Source: Capitulum mitella
Taxonomy: Eukaryota; Arthropoda; Thecostraca; Pollicipedomorpha; Pollicipedidae
Direction of reading: 5' to 3'
NCBI GenBank assembly: GCA_030062745.1
Contig: CP099849.1
Location: 18,212,144-18,276,143, forward strand
DNA length: 64,000 nt
Shown one piece after another: positions 48,308 to 60,410 of the stretch. Position 1 is the first letter of the stretch; every line of letters begins with the position of its first letter. The notes under the pieces were generated by a model. The model ran no database searches, was not told the DNA's origin, and saw nothing but the letters and a program-made list of their open reading frames with translations. The position numbers and the translations under genes are program-made.

Positions 48308-48457
48308 GAAGCAAATGGCACCGGCCTGCAGCTGTGGCCTGTTACATGTTCACGCAATGTTCCCATCCAGTTCGAAAGTGGGTACTGTCCCTTCAGTCAC
48401 GCAGTCTGCTGTAAACCAGCCCGGATGCACAGATCAAGACATTTCTGTAAACACAGT
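48308..48457 (+). CDS. Candidate Cys-rich exon (50 codons, phase 0/0)
   Basis: A T-rich acceptor (gtgctgatttgcag) and a consensus donor (AGT|GTGAGT) bound exactly 50 open codons. The peptide starts EANGTGLQLWPVTCSRNV, contains GYCPFSHAVCCKP and ends in RSRHFCKHS. Cys spacing is C-x12-C-x6-CC-x11-C. The CPF-x-x-AVCC string recalls granulin modules, but the HCCP that normally follows is absent, so the family is open. Extracellular Cys-rich modules often have symmetric exons like this. No partner exon was found nearby. Confidence 0.4.
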
Positions 48458-49380
48458 GTGAGTGCATGCTAAACATGCATGCATATACATGCCTGCTTGC
48501 CTATACATCACATATGATGTTTTTTTGCGTGGTACAAGCCTTTATTCAACTTTTGTTATGGAAACCTAAACCTGTTACCTCGGCATCGGTGAGCAGTGAT
48601 CTAGAATGGAGCAAATGGAGCAGAAAGTTGCGTAGAGAAGCCTCCGTATCTTGCCGGAGACGCAACAATTAAATCAGTCGCAGGCTGGATATTTCATGGG
48701 ATTGTACGGTACAACAAAGAGCTCCCGGCGGCATCTGGTTTGGCGCTTAAGGCGAAATACTAGCTATACTAATCAAAATATATTGCTTGACATGTTCTGT
48801 ATTATGGATTTTGTGTACAGTGTAGTCATTTTGATGGGAATAATATTTCGTAAACGTTCCTGTAATTTTTGTCTGCTTCTGTGGAAAAGTTCTGTAATTC
48901 TGCAATTGAAAACAATGCAAACTTAACATTTGAGCCTATGAAAGCCCTCAGAAGCCGGCAAGTCAGGAAATAAAGTCATCAAAAAGTCCCGCGGGCCCCA
49001 AAACCTCTGATACCGCAAGTCTGTAAGTTCAACGGTGACAATTCTAAGTCCAAGCAAGAAGCCCGACCCACCATGGATTCTGATCCCAAAATTATCCATA
49101 TGAATGCAATGAAGCTAAACTGTGAAGAAAAGAGAAGAGAACATAATTCATTATTGTCTGGCTTTCCTGCCCTGGCCAGTGACTGTAGGCTACTAGCTCT
49201 TAAGAATCTTATAACTATCTTTGGCCAAAATTTTAAGCAACGTGTAGCAGTGGACGCTTTTTATCTGATTGGTGCAATGACGTTTTGTACATAAAAAGAG
49301 GATTCATTTACATATCTTCAGTCTGCATAATTAAGTCATATACGTGTTTTCAGTCTCGTTTAACACTAGTGAAGCCATAT
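48458..49380. other. Intergenic, no recognised gene
   Basis: AT-rich, with no supported exon. Confidence 0.45.
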
Positions 49381-49384
49381 TGAG

Positions 49385-49990
49385 GGGTCAGCGTCCCCTT
49401 CATAGTAACACAACGTGAGCCCGCGTCATTTCGTGACCGCAGGGCAGCCGTCCGTCACGTATCTGTCACCGCCGCAGCACGCTTACAGCCCCCCCCCGTC
49501 ACCGACCCCAGCAGGCGGAACGTGACCACTGCGAGCCGGGGCGGAGCCGCGGCCAGAAATCGGACGTCGCACCCCCGATGACCGGGCGAGGACATCGGGC
49601 CAGCGCCGACGGCAAACGCAGGCGCGTCCGGCCGGCCTGCCTGTTTTCCTGGCCTTTGTTTACCAGCGCCGGCGGTCTCTCCCTCCCCGGGAGAGCCCCA
49701 GGGCGGATTTATCGCCGCCTGCGGCCCTGTTGTTGGCGGTGCCGCGGCGACGGCGGCCCGGGTGGGTGGCGACCGGCGCGGAGATTTGTGACCGCCGCCG
49801 AAGACGAAGAGGCGGCGCGGGGACGTGCGGCGCCGGACGCCTGGCCGGCGGCGCCTGATGGACCGGCCGATCGCCGCGCCCAAATTGGAAAGGCTGTCGC
49901 ATCAGTTCACCGTCGGGCCAGCCGAAAACACGATCAGTCCCGCCGGGCATCCCGACTTTGCCATCAGGAAAGTCACCTTCGGAAGGTGTA
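49385..49990. promoter_or_regulatory. Non-coding GC-rich island with forkhead-like site
   Basis: A block of about 600 bases is dense in CpG and CCGG. It includes CTTTGTTTAC (49654), GGATTTATCGCC (49706) and CCAAATTGG (49881). Open frames run on both strands without any domain. It could be a promoter CpG island of an unseen gene or an enhancer. Confidence 0.35.
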
Positions 49991-50689
49991 CGGAGAACAA
50001 CGGTTCGGACACCAGCGGCAAGGCTTAAATCGTATCGCTCTCCACGCTTTGCTTCGCGCCAGCTTAGCGCAGTCGCGCTTGTGAGCTGAAATGGAACCGG
50101 CAAAGGAGAAGACGTGATAATTCGCAGGAGCTTTCAAGGTTTTCAAGACCCTGTCAAAGTTTAGCGGACGTGCTCCTGCTGGTTCTCATCCAAAACTTTC
50201 GAGCTCAACGAAACGGTGGAAAAATAATCTGAGAAGTCGATGGACCGGGCGCAGAAAGAATTCCAAGCCGTTCCAGAGCGCTCGCAGCTAGCAGTGCAGG
50301 TGTTTGCCATTCCTTTTAAGCGCAGCTCAACATTTACGCATGAGCTGCAACCTCCTACACATTTTTCCGGCCCGGGAGCTCTTGCAGTGGTATGGCGTTG
50401 ATGCTTGGTGGTGTACCAAAGGCAAGTCGAACATGTTCAATTTAGGGCCCGCTTTTGCTCGAACAGCAAGAGATAATGGTTCCCCAATGAAACTGCTGTA
50501 GTAAGTAATGTAAATGCGATACCGCAGCCAGATGAAAGACATGTTTACGCAGGTCAGGTAAATGGATCTCATCTACATCGAGACATTCACTTTAGCTATC
50601 AAAAACAATCTGTCTTCGTCGTGTCAGAGCTCGTCCTTCCAGCCGAACCAGAGCCTGCTACCGTCCCAGCCACACAGGAGCGTGCTGTC

Positions 50690-51060
50690 AACCCAGCCTG
50701 CTGCCGACCCAGCCGTAATGCAAGAGCCTGCTCGGGCGGTTCGCGCTAAGCGTCGGCATAATTGAATGCGCCGCCGGCCGGCAGCGGGCGCCGCCGCTGT
50801 CGGCGCAAAGCCGGCCGGTTTTGACCAACACCGTTCCTTATGCAAATTGCGCCTCGGCTCGGGGCCCGGCCCGCTAAGCCGGCCCGTCAGCCGGCAGCGT
50901 ACCGATTCACCGCGGCGGCGAGCCGGGCCAGCCAGCGCGATTCCAGCTTCGCGCGATCGTTGGCAGGGATACGTAGTGAAAAAACATGGTGATCAGCCTT
51001 GGGTCGGAGGTGAGGAGCCGTTCGTATGCTCGGGTTTCAGACGGCGGTGTCGACGTGGGG
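50690..51060. promoter_or_regulatory. Non-coding GC-rich island with POU-octamer-like site
   Basis: This GC-rich block contains ATAATTGAATG (50758) and TTATGCAAATTGC (50838), a POU octamer match in an otherwise GC-rich context. No protein family was recognised in any frame. Confidence 0.33.
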
Positions 51061-51947
51061 TTCTGCTCGTAACTGGTGTTCGTTTTGTACGACGAAGCAT
51101 TTCGCCGCGGAGATCGGCATGAAGCGTGGCCTTTGTTTTCGAAGGGACAGCTTAACAAGGCGCAGATTGCCAGGTGCAGCACGTCTCAGTTAGACGACCC
51201 TGACATTCTGCTGTGGATGCAAGCTCAGCTCACCGGAATTCAGTCCGAGGCAAACGCATCATTAAGCCTGGCGGTGTGATCGGTTTCAGGCGGAGCTAGC
51301 AAAGCAACGCTCTCGTGTCACTGGGATGCCGGCTTACGTTACCGCACTGGGATCAGGGCTGATGCTGGCTGCGAAATGTAGTTCGGTACCTCGTGGTGGA
51401 GGGTCAGAACTGAGAGTCTAGGTATAATGTCATGATGGCGCGATTTTCATTGCGAATTTCGCAAAAGATACAAGCTGCTGCGCCATCAGGTGACAATGTT
51501 TGAAATGTGAGTTCATGAAAGTTTATTTTTTGTTTTGCCCTTTTAAATGAGCTTAATCTGGGGCTGGACACGGGAAACATCGCCTCCTCCTTTTGCAACC
51601 TTTAAGCACGAGGCTCAGAGATGCCATCAGGATATCACACGAGTAAGGCCGGTCAAAGCGGTTTGACAATGTTGAGGTTGAGTGGTGTGGCTGGGAAGAG
51701 CTATCTCAAGATACAACCGTAAATGGGGTTTAAATCTGTACACTTAACAACTTCTCACTGCTGTGGAATTTTGTTGGGGTTTTGTGCCGTAAAGACAAAC
51801 AATTGTGTAATTTAGCCAAGCCATTCTATTGAGTTTCTGCCTTTAAAGTGATAGGAGTGTGCAGAAAACACGACTACTACTTTGTGTATAGCAGGGGAAC
51901 ATATCAGTGCATGTAGTATGTGTGCTTGTATTCTGGTGCAAAAATGG

Positions 51948-51948
<1 letters not shown>

Positions 51949-51981
<33 letters not shown>
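51949..51981. repeat. (TC)n microsatellite
   Basis: About 32 bases of CT. Confidence 0.96.
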
Positions 51982-51984
<3 letters not shown>

Positions 51985-52159
51985 CTCTCCCTACATATGC
52001 ATGATGCTTCTTGAGCATATTCTGTGAACGCATTGTAGCAGGAAAGGAAAATCATCCAGAACTATGCTTTTCTGCGTTACTGCTTTTGCGCATTTCCGAG
52101 CATTTTGCCGCAGAAAGTCTCCGGGGAATTTAAATAATCTTCGAAACGTCCGCTTTAAA

Positions 52160-52700
52160 TGCGGTTTAAATTAATCATGCTCTCGCTTTGACAGGCTACA
52201 AAAGAACCCTTTGCCAGTCTGCGGGAAATCGAGCAGAAGGGAACGCAGTTCAGGCGCTGAGCCTTATCCAATACCGGGGATTTCTTCAACAAATGGGACG
52301 GTGCTGGGAAATGGAGCTGTTTTGCCAGTCGGCGGGTCGGTGCAGGCTGTGGGGCGGAGGAAGTCTCCGCGCCGGAAAAGCGAACCGTTTTATACGATCT
52401 CGGCGGCCGCAGCAGGAACAATGGCGGGCTCTTCAGCAGAGTCCAGGCCGGGCCGCACGCGGCGGGAGGGTGGAGACCGGAAACGGCCGAACCATACTCG
52501 GCACGGGAAAGGCAGTCACTCAGCACAAGGCAGGTCGCCGCTGGAGAGGGCCGCGTGACGCCTGGGCACCCATAGCCGGAACTTGTGGTCTGCCGATCGG
52601 CTTTCAGCTGAGGACGGCTCAGGACTACATGGTTACTGCTTGTTCGCGGAGCAGATGCCAGGTGCTGACTAAGGCCGGCCAACGCACAGGTGCCTGAAAC
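52160..52700. promoter_or_regulatory. GC-rich island, coding status unclear
   Basis: Both strands are open for about 170 codons (52188-52697 plus, 52155-52682 minus). An AACAATGG SOX-like word lies at 52418. The predicted peptides show no conserved motif, so a non-coding island is preferred. Confidence 0.3.
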
Positions 52701-52852
52701 TGGCGCTCAGGTAGTACTTCGCGATCGCATTTACGCTCCCTCGCGGAGTTAGGTCTGTCATATCGTACGTATGATTGATCATGTGCCATGATGGAGCGGA
52801 GCATTATGACGTGTTTCATCGCTTCGTTGATATAACACGTGCAGATGCAGCT

Positions 52853-52857
<5 letters not shown>

Positions 52858-52901
<44 letters not shown>
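52858..52901. repeat. (TA)n microsatellite
   Basis: About 44 bases of AT. Confidence 0.97.
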
Positions 52902-52903
<2 letters not shown>

Positions 52904-54714
52904 GCTATACTAAGCTTATAAGTGCAGCCACAAACAACTGCCTATCAAAGATATAATTCACCATGGATGCGGTTGCACATTCACGTGACTTTCAACGGGA
53001 TTGCACTCAGCATGAAAGGCATCTATAATGTGTCTCGCAACCATTTCCCGGGAATCTGCTAGCTTGGTATTCGATAGTGGCGCTGGCCTCGCAGAAGGCC
53101 GTTTGTGGAGATAAATGGCACAGATTTTGGGCAATTTAAGCCCCAGCGGCCAATGCCGGCGAAACTCACTGAAGCAGTAGGTGTGACGTGTGCGGTTGGG
53201 CAGTTTGGGAAGAGCTCCTGAGCCACGAGCTGCTGAACAGTTTGGTGAGATTGTCTTTGCGTGACTAGCCAGGCTGGTGGGATCTTCCGAACCACGGGCA
53301 GGTGGATAGTCTGAGCAGCGCACCCGACTCGAGCAACTTGGAAATAAGTGCGCTAGGTGTCGCCAAGAGCTACGCGACATGCTCATTTTATTGCGCTTGT
53401 GTTCGCGTTTTATGAAACTGAAATCCATTATCTCCGGAACTTACCGAGTTTTTCCGATTACTATCACAAAATCTGTTTCTTTTTTCGCGCGTAAACATCG
53501 TGGTGAGGAAGACCTCACGTGGGGATATGGTGGAATAATTGCCAATCACCACCACGCGGTCCCTGGATAGTCATTCTTAGAAGGAACGGCCGAAAGGGGA
53601 GTTCCTCTGACACCTCAGTGATTACGTTCCGGAAAAAGGAGAGGCCAAGAATGAGAAGAAGAGAACACTGTTCAAAAATGTACGGCATTTAATTTATGTT
53701 GGTTTATTTGCAGTCCCCAAAGAGAAGCTAAATTATTTCAGAAAATCAAATAGCTCTTCCCTGTACCAAAACTTACTACGATGTGGCAAAAAATGATGTC
53801 ATATGAGCCCAGATGTTTAGAATAAAGCAGAAAACTCAAACCTAGCTATTCAAAGAGTGGGCCAGTAATTTTAATTCCTCGCCAGACTGGTCTCCGGATC
53901 TACCTTTACTGGTCCAAAGATGGGGGCTTTATGAGAATCCCTCAGAATTTCGAGAACTCTAGTACTCGATCTCGACAAGATATCAATCTCGATCTCGATC
54001 AAGATCTCGCGTCCTTCAAAAAAGTAAAATCTTCTTTGGAAACCGCTTGGCGAAACTAGAAGAAAACGTCCAGAATTCGTCAAATAAGGTCAATATTTAG
54101 GCCATCTCAGGTCATCTCATCATCAGAGGTCATCTCAGGTCAAGTTACCCTGTCGACATTGTTGGCAGAACACTTAAATCATCAGGGCTTCTGCGTGGCA
54201 AAAAAGGGGGTTAACTGTAAAAAGAAGGTTAAAATTATCTACGTGGGGTGAAAAAGACATTTGTGGCCAAATTTAGCCATTTCAAGGACAGCGGAAAATG
54301 AACGTAAAATGTCGTCGTTTTGTAATGACAGGAGTCTCGTTTTTCTGCATGTAGAAGTATTCGTCTTGGCTGGAGTACGCCACAAATGTGTATGGAACGC
54401 ATACGAAGTCTGCAGTTACCATGTTAACGTTAAGCAAGGTCAACCCAGGTCAAAGTACTGGCGCCTATGCGTCGGGCGCTACATTATTATTGATTAGGCT
54501 CAATACAGCACAGAATTCTACAGTGTCGGAGCATGCAATATCCCTTCTACATCACGAAACCTGTGTCCCAAAGCATTTTTTTACGTGAGCTACACAGATG
54601 CCGGGCGGCAGGCACAGCCGCAATGCAAAAGCCTGATGTTTAGCGGGAAGATATTTTCGTTAGGAAGATATTATTATCTGAGGCAAAATGTGTTCGATGT
54701 GAAAACAAGCATAA
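52902..54714. other. Intergenic, no recognised gene
   Basis: A 'gatctcgatc' dyad-like cluster lies at 53965-54005 and a CATCTCAGGTCA array at 54095-54140. No exon was supported. Confidence 0.45.
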
Positions 54715-55140
54715 TATTTCAAAAGGTCAAATCAGGCTAGCTTGGGTCAAATGGACTTGGGTAACCCTTGGCAAATGTGTTCTTATCATACGTTAGTGCT
54801 TCCGAAGCACATATGACTACCAATAAACATTCCAAAACTGTAAACCAAAGAACCCTGCTCGATTGCGGGTACGAAAATCCGGCATGAAACGTGACCTGAC
54901 CCAAGTCACTAGTCAAGGGTACAGTTATGCGTGCAAATGACTTGAGATGCATCAAGATGTATAACCAGATTTCCAAACCGCCGAACCAGTTCCACAATCT
55001 CAACAGCAAACGTAAAAGAGGCCAAAATGTAAGCTGACCTAAGGTCACTGATCGTGAAATTTTCGAAAAAAGCCGAGATAGCGGCATTGTTCCAGTTGCC
55101 ATGTTCTGCCAATCTGCCAAGTTTCATGCAAATCAATACA
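54715..55140. repeat. Dispersed repeat family A, copy 2
   Basis: Same orientation as 46140-46510. Shared blocks are 'cattccaaaactgtaaac', 'tacagttatgcgtgc', 'ccgccgaaccag', 'ccacaatctcaa' and 'gcattgttcc.gttgccatg'. It is followed by further CCTGAGGTGACC words to 55230. Confidence 0.75.
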
Positions 55141-55278
55141 ATTCACAAATGTAATGCACCTTAATTTTTTCAACATTATCTTTATCTTACCTGACCTGTC
55201 CTCGGTCAATGACCTGAGGTGACCTTCAGTTTAGACATTGACACAAGGTTAAAAAATAATGAATGAAAAGTTGTTTAA

Positions 55279-55420
<142 letters not shown>

Positions 55421-55539
55421 AAGTTATCTTCAGAAAACCGAAAGTTATACCCCGTACCGGCGAAGATAAACTTTTTCTATGCGTGCGAGTATAGCACCAT
55501 TTCGAATCATATTATTGCATTCTCACCTTTAATGTGATT

Positions 55540-57490
55540 CTTGCTATCTGCGCTTTCCATTGCAAACAGTCCCCGAATCGTGGTCTCCATAACGCTCAGG
55601 TCACCGACTCTGTGAGGTGCTGCCGTGCCAGTGAGAATGAAAGAGCGGCTCTAATGGAGAGATCGACTTTCATCGATACATCGACCCAACCAATTAGAGG
55701 TGTTCACGGCCTGATTCTCCAGGCGGGAAATCAAAGCCGACGCGTGGCTGACGTTCAGGGCTAGCCTAACCAGGTAATGGCTCTGGAAGCTTTTCTTGAG
55801 CTGTCAGTATAGTGATGAAGGTATTACAATTTTGCTTAGGGATATCCAACGTCACCGCTGTCTCATCTTGAGGCCGATGAAAGTAAGCTTTGTTGTTAAA
55901 AAGCACTGTGATTTTTTAGTACTGCTCCACACGGCGATTCCAGTACTTCATCTAGTTCAGTCGGCTACCACAGCAAATGAAGAGTTTAGAAAAACCAGCC
56001 AGCTGGCCGGCGATAGGGTTAGAACCGTTTTACGATGGCGACTTTTTTAACAATAGTGATGAGACCTGCCATGTAGGTGCCACCGACCTTCATAGGTAGC
56101 AATTAAAAAAAAAATGTCACTTAAAAAACAAACCGAACGCAAAGCGGAACCAAAACACAATTTCACTTTAAACTAGCACTACTCTCCTTGAGTTTAACCT
56201 TCGCTAACACAAGGAGTGTGGCGCAGTCTCCTGAAGTCTGTCGCAGTCTGACCCATACCAACTGTTTTGATCTCTCTGAAACTTTGCGTAACTGAGTGTG
56301 AAACCTTTTCATGTACTCTTCAAATATTCGAGTTCAGTGGCTTCGCAAGGAACTCAACTATAACCTCCACCTTCAAGGCATGTTGTCATGGAAACATCAT
56401 GATACGACAATCGTCATCGTACAGTAAACGTTTATGCATGCATGCCATCAATGCTGCCTGTGACTTCTGTGACCGGCTTAGATGAACAACTTAGTTCAAA
56501 AGCACGAACTAAGGCCAATTATCTCTTTTTGGCCTTTCATCGATTCTTAGTGGGCTTAAAGTAACTGGAAGGTTCGATTTGCATAGTAACAGAACCTTTA
56601 GCCCTATTCATCAGCAAGTCAATAGTCGCCTCCAAATCGCCCCGTAGGTTGCATCTTGCAGTATTCAAAAGAAACTGGAATCTACAAACATGCTGTCGTC
56701 TGATGTCGCCTGTAAAATCACTGTGCGATTGAAGAGCGTCAATCAGGGCACCATCGCATCGAAAAAAGACGAATGTACACGCTCATTTTAGTTTCATTGG
56801 TCTATCACGCAAGGTAAAGTAATGTCTCTCTCCCTCCCTTTACTGTCGAAGGTGGCCAAATGGCAAATAATGGCCAGGGTTATGGTTTTCTGCTTATTTC
56901 TGGAATAATCTTAGCCATATCATCCAAAACCCTTGAACTCTACATCAGTGATTTTTTTTAAAGGCGATCCGTGAAAATTATGATTTTGACACACATCATC
57001 GTATTTGGCCTGAACGACATCCGCCTTGAATCCAGAACCTTGAACTTTGCTCCCTGTTAAATTTCGGTATACGTTCAGCCGACTCTGCAGATATGGACTT
57101 TTTAGTTTTCATGGTTCTGAGATCTTACGTGCATTTTTGCATCTTTCAAGGGTGTGTTGTTTTGGAAATATTTCTCTTATGCTTTGTTTTTGCTTTCGTA
57201 ATCTTGTTTGCTTGTATGTTCTTTTTAGATATTTCATCTCAGATTTCGCCCTTCCAGACACCTGCTATTTCAGAAATTCCTTCTACGGAGAGTTAGAAGG
57301 AGCGCTGACCAGCCGTACAATTAATACCCATATGAGCGAAGAAAAATTTCGTCTTTCAAATAGCTTTGTTCATAAAAAGGAAAGTATACCTTCATGATCT
57401 GAATACCTTTTTTAGCAGCATTTGAACACTCCGAGCTTCTGAATGTCAAATCTGGCCTATGACAATGTTGTCGCCGTATCCTGATGGCTG
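55540..57490. other. Intergenic, no recognised gene
   Basis: Hydrophobic open frames near 57050-57400 are AT-driven. No splice-supported exon was seen. Confidence 0.45.
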
Positions 57491-57494
57491 GGCA

Positions 57495-57880
57495 GCCAGA
57501 CTTTAGAGCCCGGCGTGTAGCCTATAGGGAGCCGGACTTCAGAGCCCGGCGTATAGCTTATAGGGAGCCGGACTTCAGAGCCCGGCGTATAGCCTGTAGG
57601 GAGTCGGACTACAGAGCCCGGCATGTAACCGATAGGGAGTCGGACTTCAGAGCCCGGCGTATAGCCTATAGGAAGCCGGACTTCAGAGCCCGGCGTGTAG
57701 CCTATAGGGAGCCGAACTTCAGAGCCCGGCGTATAGCCTATAGGGAGTCGGACTTCAGAGCCCGGCATGTAACCTATGGGGAGCCGGATTACAGAGCCCG
57801 GCGTGTAGCCTATAGGGAGCCGAACTTCAGAGCCCGGCATGTAACCTATAGGGAGCCGGATTACAGAGCCCGGCGTTCGG
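57495..57880. repeat. 36-bp minisatellite, 11 units
   Basis: The word AGAGCCCGGC recurs every 36 bases at 57505, 57541, 57577, 57613, 57649, 57685, 57721, 57757, 57793, 57829 and 57865. Between occurrences lie GTRTAGCCTATAGGGAG and CCGGACTTC variants. The unit is a multiple of three and stop-free on both strands. It gives 12-residue repeats on the plus strand (DFRARRVAYREP) and on the minus strand (PGSEVRLPIGYT). No promoter or splice evidence favours either. Confidence 0.95.
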
Positions 57881-59639
57881 CAAACACTGGATCGGAAACC
57901 AGAGAGGGCAAATGTGTTTGGCCCGAGACCAAAACAGTCAGCCGATCACGGGGCAGCTGTTTCGTGGAGTTCCACAGCATAATAAAGATCCTCCAGCGTT
58001 ATCTGCTTCGGAGCCCCGGGCAAAACTACTCCACATTTGGGAACACTTGGGTGCGGCGTCATCGTCCGGCAAGAAGTTTGACTTAGCATGGACGCAGATT
58101 CCAACGTTACTACACACTTAGCAGGTTTGGACTAATTTCTTTTAAAAATGGTGCACATGCACAAACATATCTGGCTGTAACAGCTGATGATATCTGATGA
58201 TATCTGGCTGTAACAGCTGATGATATAAACATATCTGACTGTAACCTGGCTGTAGCAGCTGATGATGAAAAAGCTTAATGCTTCTCAAGAAAAGAATCAT
58301 GCGGGAACACTGTCGCTTTCAAGAACTGATCAACATGAACAATAGACGATATGTCTAAAAAAAGGACATTCTTTGCATACTAAATTCGGTCCGAGTATTA
58401 TGTAGCAAACGATGTGTAGCGATATGTGTACTCACGCATAACAAATAAAGTGCTTCATGCGAATCGAATCGGATCTTGATCTTGGGTGGCAACGGAAAAA
58501 ATCGCCTGTACTACATACAATATACAAACGTCATGTCACTTTGCAGTTCTTGCACAATTTGCTTTCCTGAGTCTATGCTTCTCAACAATTTTCGTTTTGC
58601 TTCGAGAGCTTGTTGTTATATTATCAATTTCTGAACGCGCGTTGGGTCCTCTTAAGTGGTATAAATCAATTGGCCTCCACCAAGAAAGGTGGCAAATCCA
58701 CATTATTACATACATGATGCATCTAGACCCTGCCTTCCGCCGTTCCACTTCACTCCTTTATTGTCACCAACCAGCAGAAGGGACGAATCAATCTCGGACT
58801 GATTGGGCCTTTGCCGATTTGGACCGCCAACGGCTCCCATCCATTAGCCCCCGGAACGGCCCGCGGAATATTCATCGCCTGCGCGGGGGGGGGGGACGGC
58901 GTGCCCGGCGGCTGGAGGCCGGTCTCACACTGGCCGGCGCGGCTCCCCGTCTTTCAGCGGCCGGCACTCGGCGGTGCGCGTCAGCTCGCGCGCGGACGCC
59001 GCGGGGCAGAGAGACGATGCGCGACACAATCCGACCGTTCAATAAAGCACCGGGACGAGTGTCTGTTCGGTCTTCTCGGCTGCTCTGTGCGGGGGCGACG
59101 CAGCTGGAGCCTTCCTTCTGCGACATTTCTGCCGGACGTATTTGCGTATGCGAGTGCAGTATTGATCATATTTGCGCTTCGTAATAGCTGGGGGTGGGGC
59201 AGGAGTCACGTTTCCCTGCTAACGTCATCGGTGCTCTCAAACCTTCCTTCTGGAAACCAGAATTGTTCTGCTGCTCCACTCTGGGAAAGCAATGAGCCGT
59301 TCGCTCCGCTGTGGCTGCGTATGACACCTCCATTTGAAGCACCAATATCGCCCGGCTGTCCAAGGCTGTTGGGTTTCTGACTTATTTGCCGTACCCGACG
59401 TTTTGCTCCCTGTGTTCATTATTGGTTATAAACTCGATCGACTGCTTTTACCCATACTGAACCTTATAAGATACACTGTGGAGAGCGAATCTTCGCAGTC
59501 GGAAGTACGTTGTTTGACATGCATGACGGAACAGCGTCATGACGTTGTTGGAACAATACCAGAAAGGCGAATTTACCCAGGTTAACGACCTCACCTCTGA
59601 GCCGCTATATGACTTACAACCAGCCTTATAAGTACTCAG
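57881..59639. other. Intergenic with small repeats and a GC island
   Basis: Copies of 'ggctgtaacagctgatgatat' recur at 58170-58265. A GC-rich island with a G9 run lies at 58830-59110 and contains CCATTAGCCCC. No exon was supported. Confidence 0.45.
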
Positions 59640-60410
59640 CATCGAGTCAAAATCCGCTGCGTCTCCGATTCTTTTCGTGGATCAGGATCAAAATCGATTC
59701 TTTACTTGACAATCGTGAATCGGAAATAGAATAAGAGATTTTCGACCCAGGAAACAGAGTCGAATTGATTCCGAGAGTTTTCGGGAATCGAAAATGTCCA
59801 TTTCTTATCAATGTTTATAACAATAATCATATCTATCAGCACTGCGAGTGGAACCAAATGAGAATGTAAAATGGAAGTCCCAGTTATGATATAACGGAAA
59901 ATGAGGTATTTCTTGTACTCTTGTCACCACTGTACATTATTCACTTTTAATTAATGCTTGAACTAGAAGCGCCTGCTGTTAGAGCCTACTCTAACGCTAA
60001 CTTATGCTTCCAATTTTCTGCACATATTTTTATGAAAAGGAGCAGTCATCCTATCCCATTCCCAGCTCCCAATGCCCGAAATATTTTTTTTAGTCTTGTG
60101 GCTATCATTGTTACTTCATCCACTGTTCTACGATCTACAGCAGTCACACAACACAAGATCCTGGACTTTGCTGTTGCATATGTGAAAACAAAAACAAAAC
60201 AAAAAATGCACGACGAGAGTTTTTTGTGCTTCCACGTGTAACTGAAATGTGAGTCACGAGAATGGAATCGATGCGCTGGAATTAAAGTGGTATTTGAATA
60301 AGAATCGAACTGATTAACTGTTTTTTGTTCTGAATCAAAATGAGAATCAAAATAATCTTCTTGGGCTGTGAATCAGAACTGAATCGATTCCGAATGTCGT
60401 GGATCGCTTA
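59640..60410. mobile_element. Candidate non-autonomous DNA element with GAATCG/CGATTC-rich ends
   Basis: Both flanks of an AT-rich core are loaded with CGATTC, GAATCG and GAATC words (59665-59800 and 60258-60405). These include GAATCGATTCCGAAT near the right end and AAATCGATTCTTT near the left. Arrays of subterminal repeats of this sort occur in hAT-type elements. The core has only a 95-codon frame without a domain. Exact ends are not defined. Confidence 0.4.

Noticed and set aside
49455..50103. Overlapping 142-168-codon frames
   Set aside because: They are CpG-island artefacts open on both strands, with no conserved motif seen.
57484..58086. 200-codon plus and 127-codon minus frames as genes
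   Set aside because: Both arise from the 36-bp minisatellite. There are no splice or promoter signs, so it is kept as a repeat with a finding.
58486..59184. 232-codon plus-strand frame with hydrophobic start
   Set aside because: It mixes an AT-rich hydrophobic part with GC-island translation containing a G9 run. No family features or splice support were seen.
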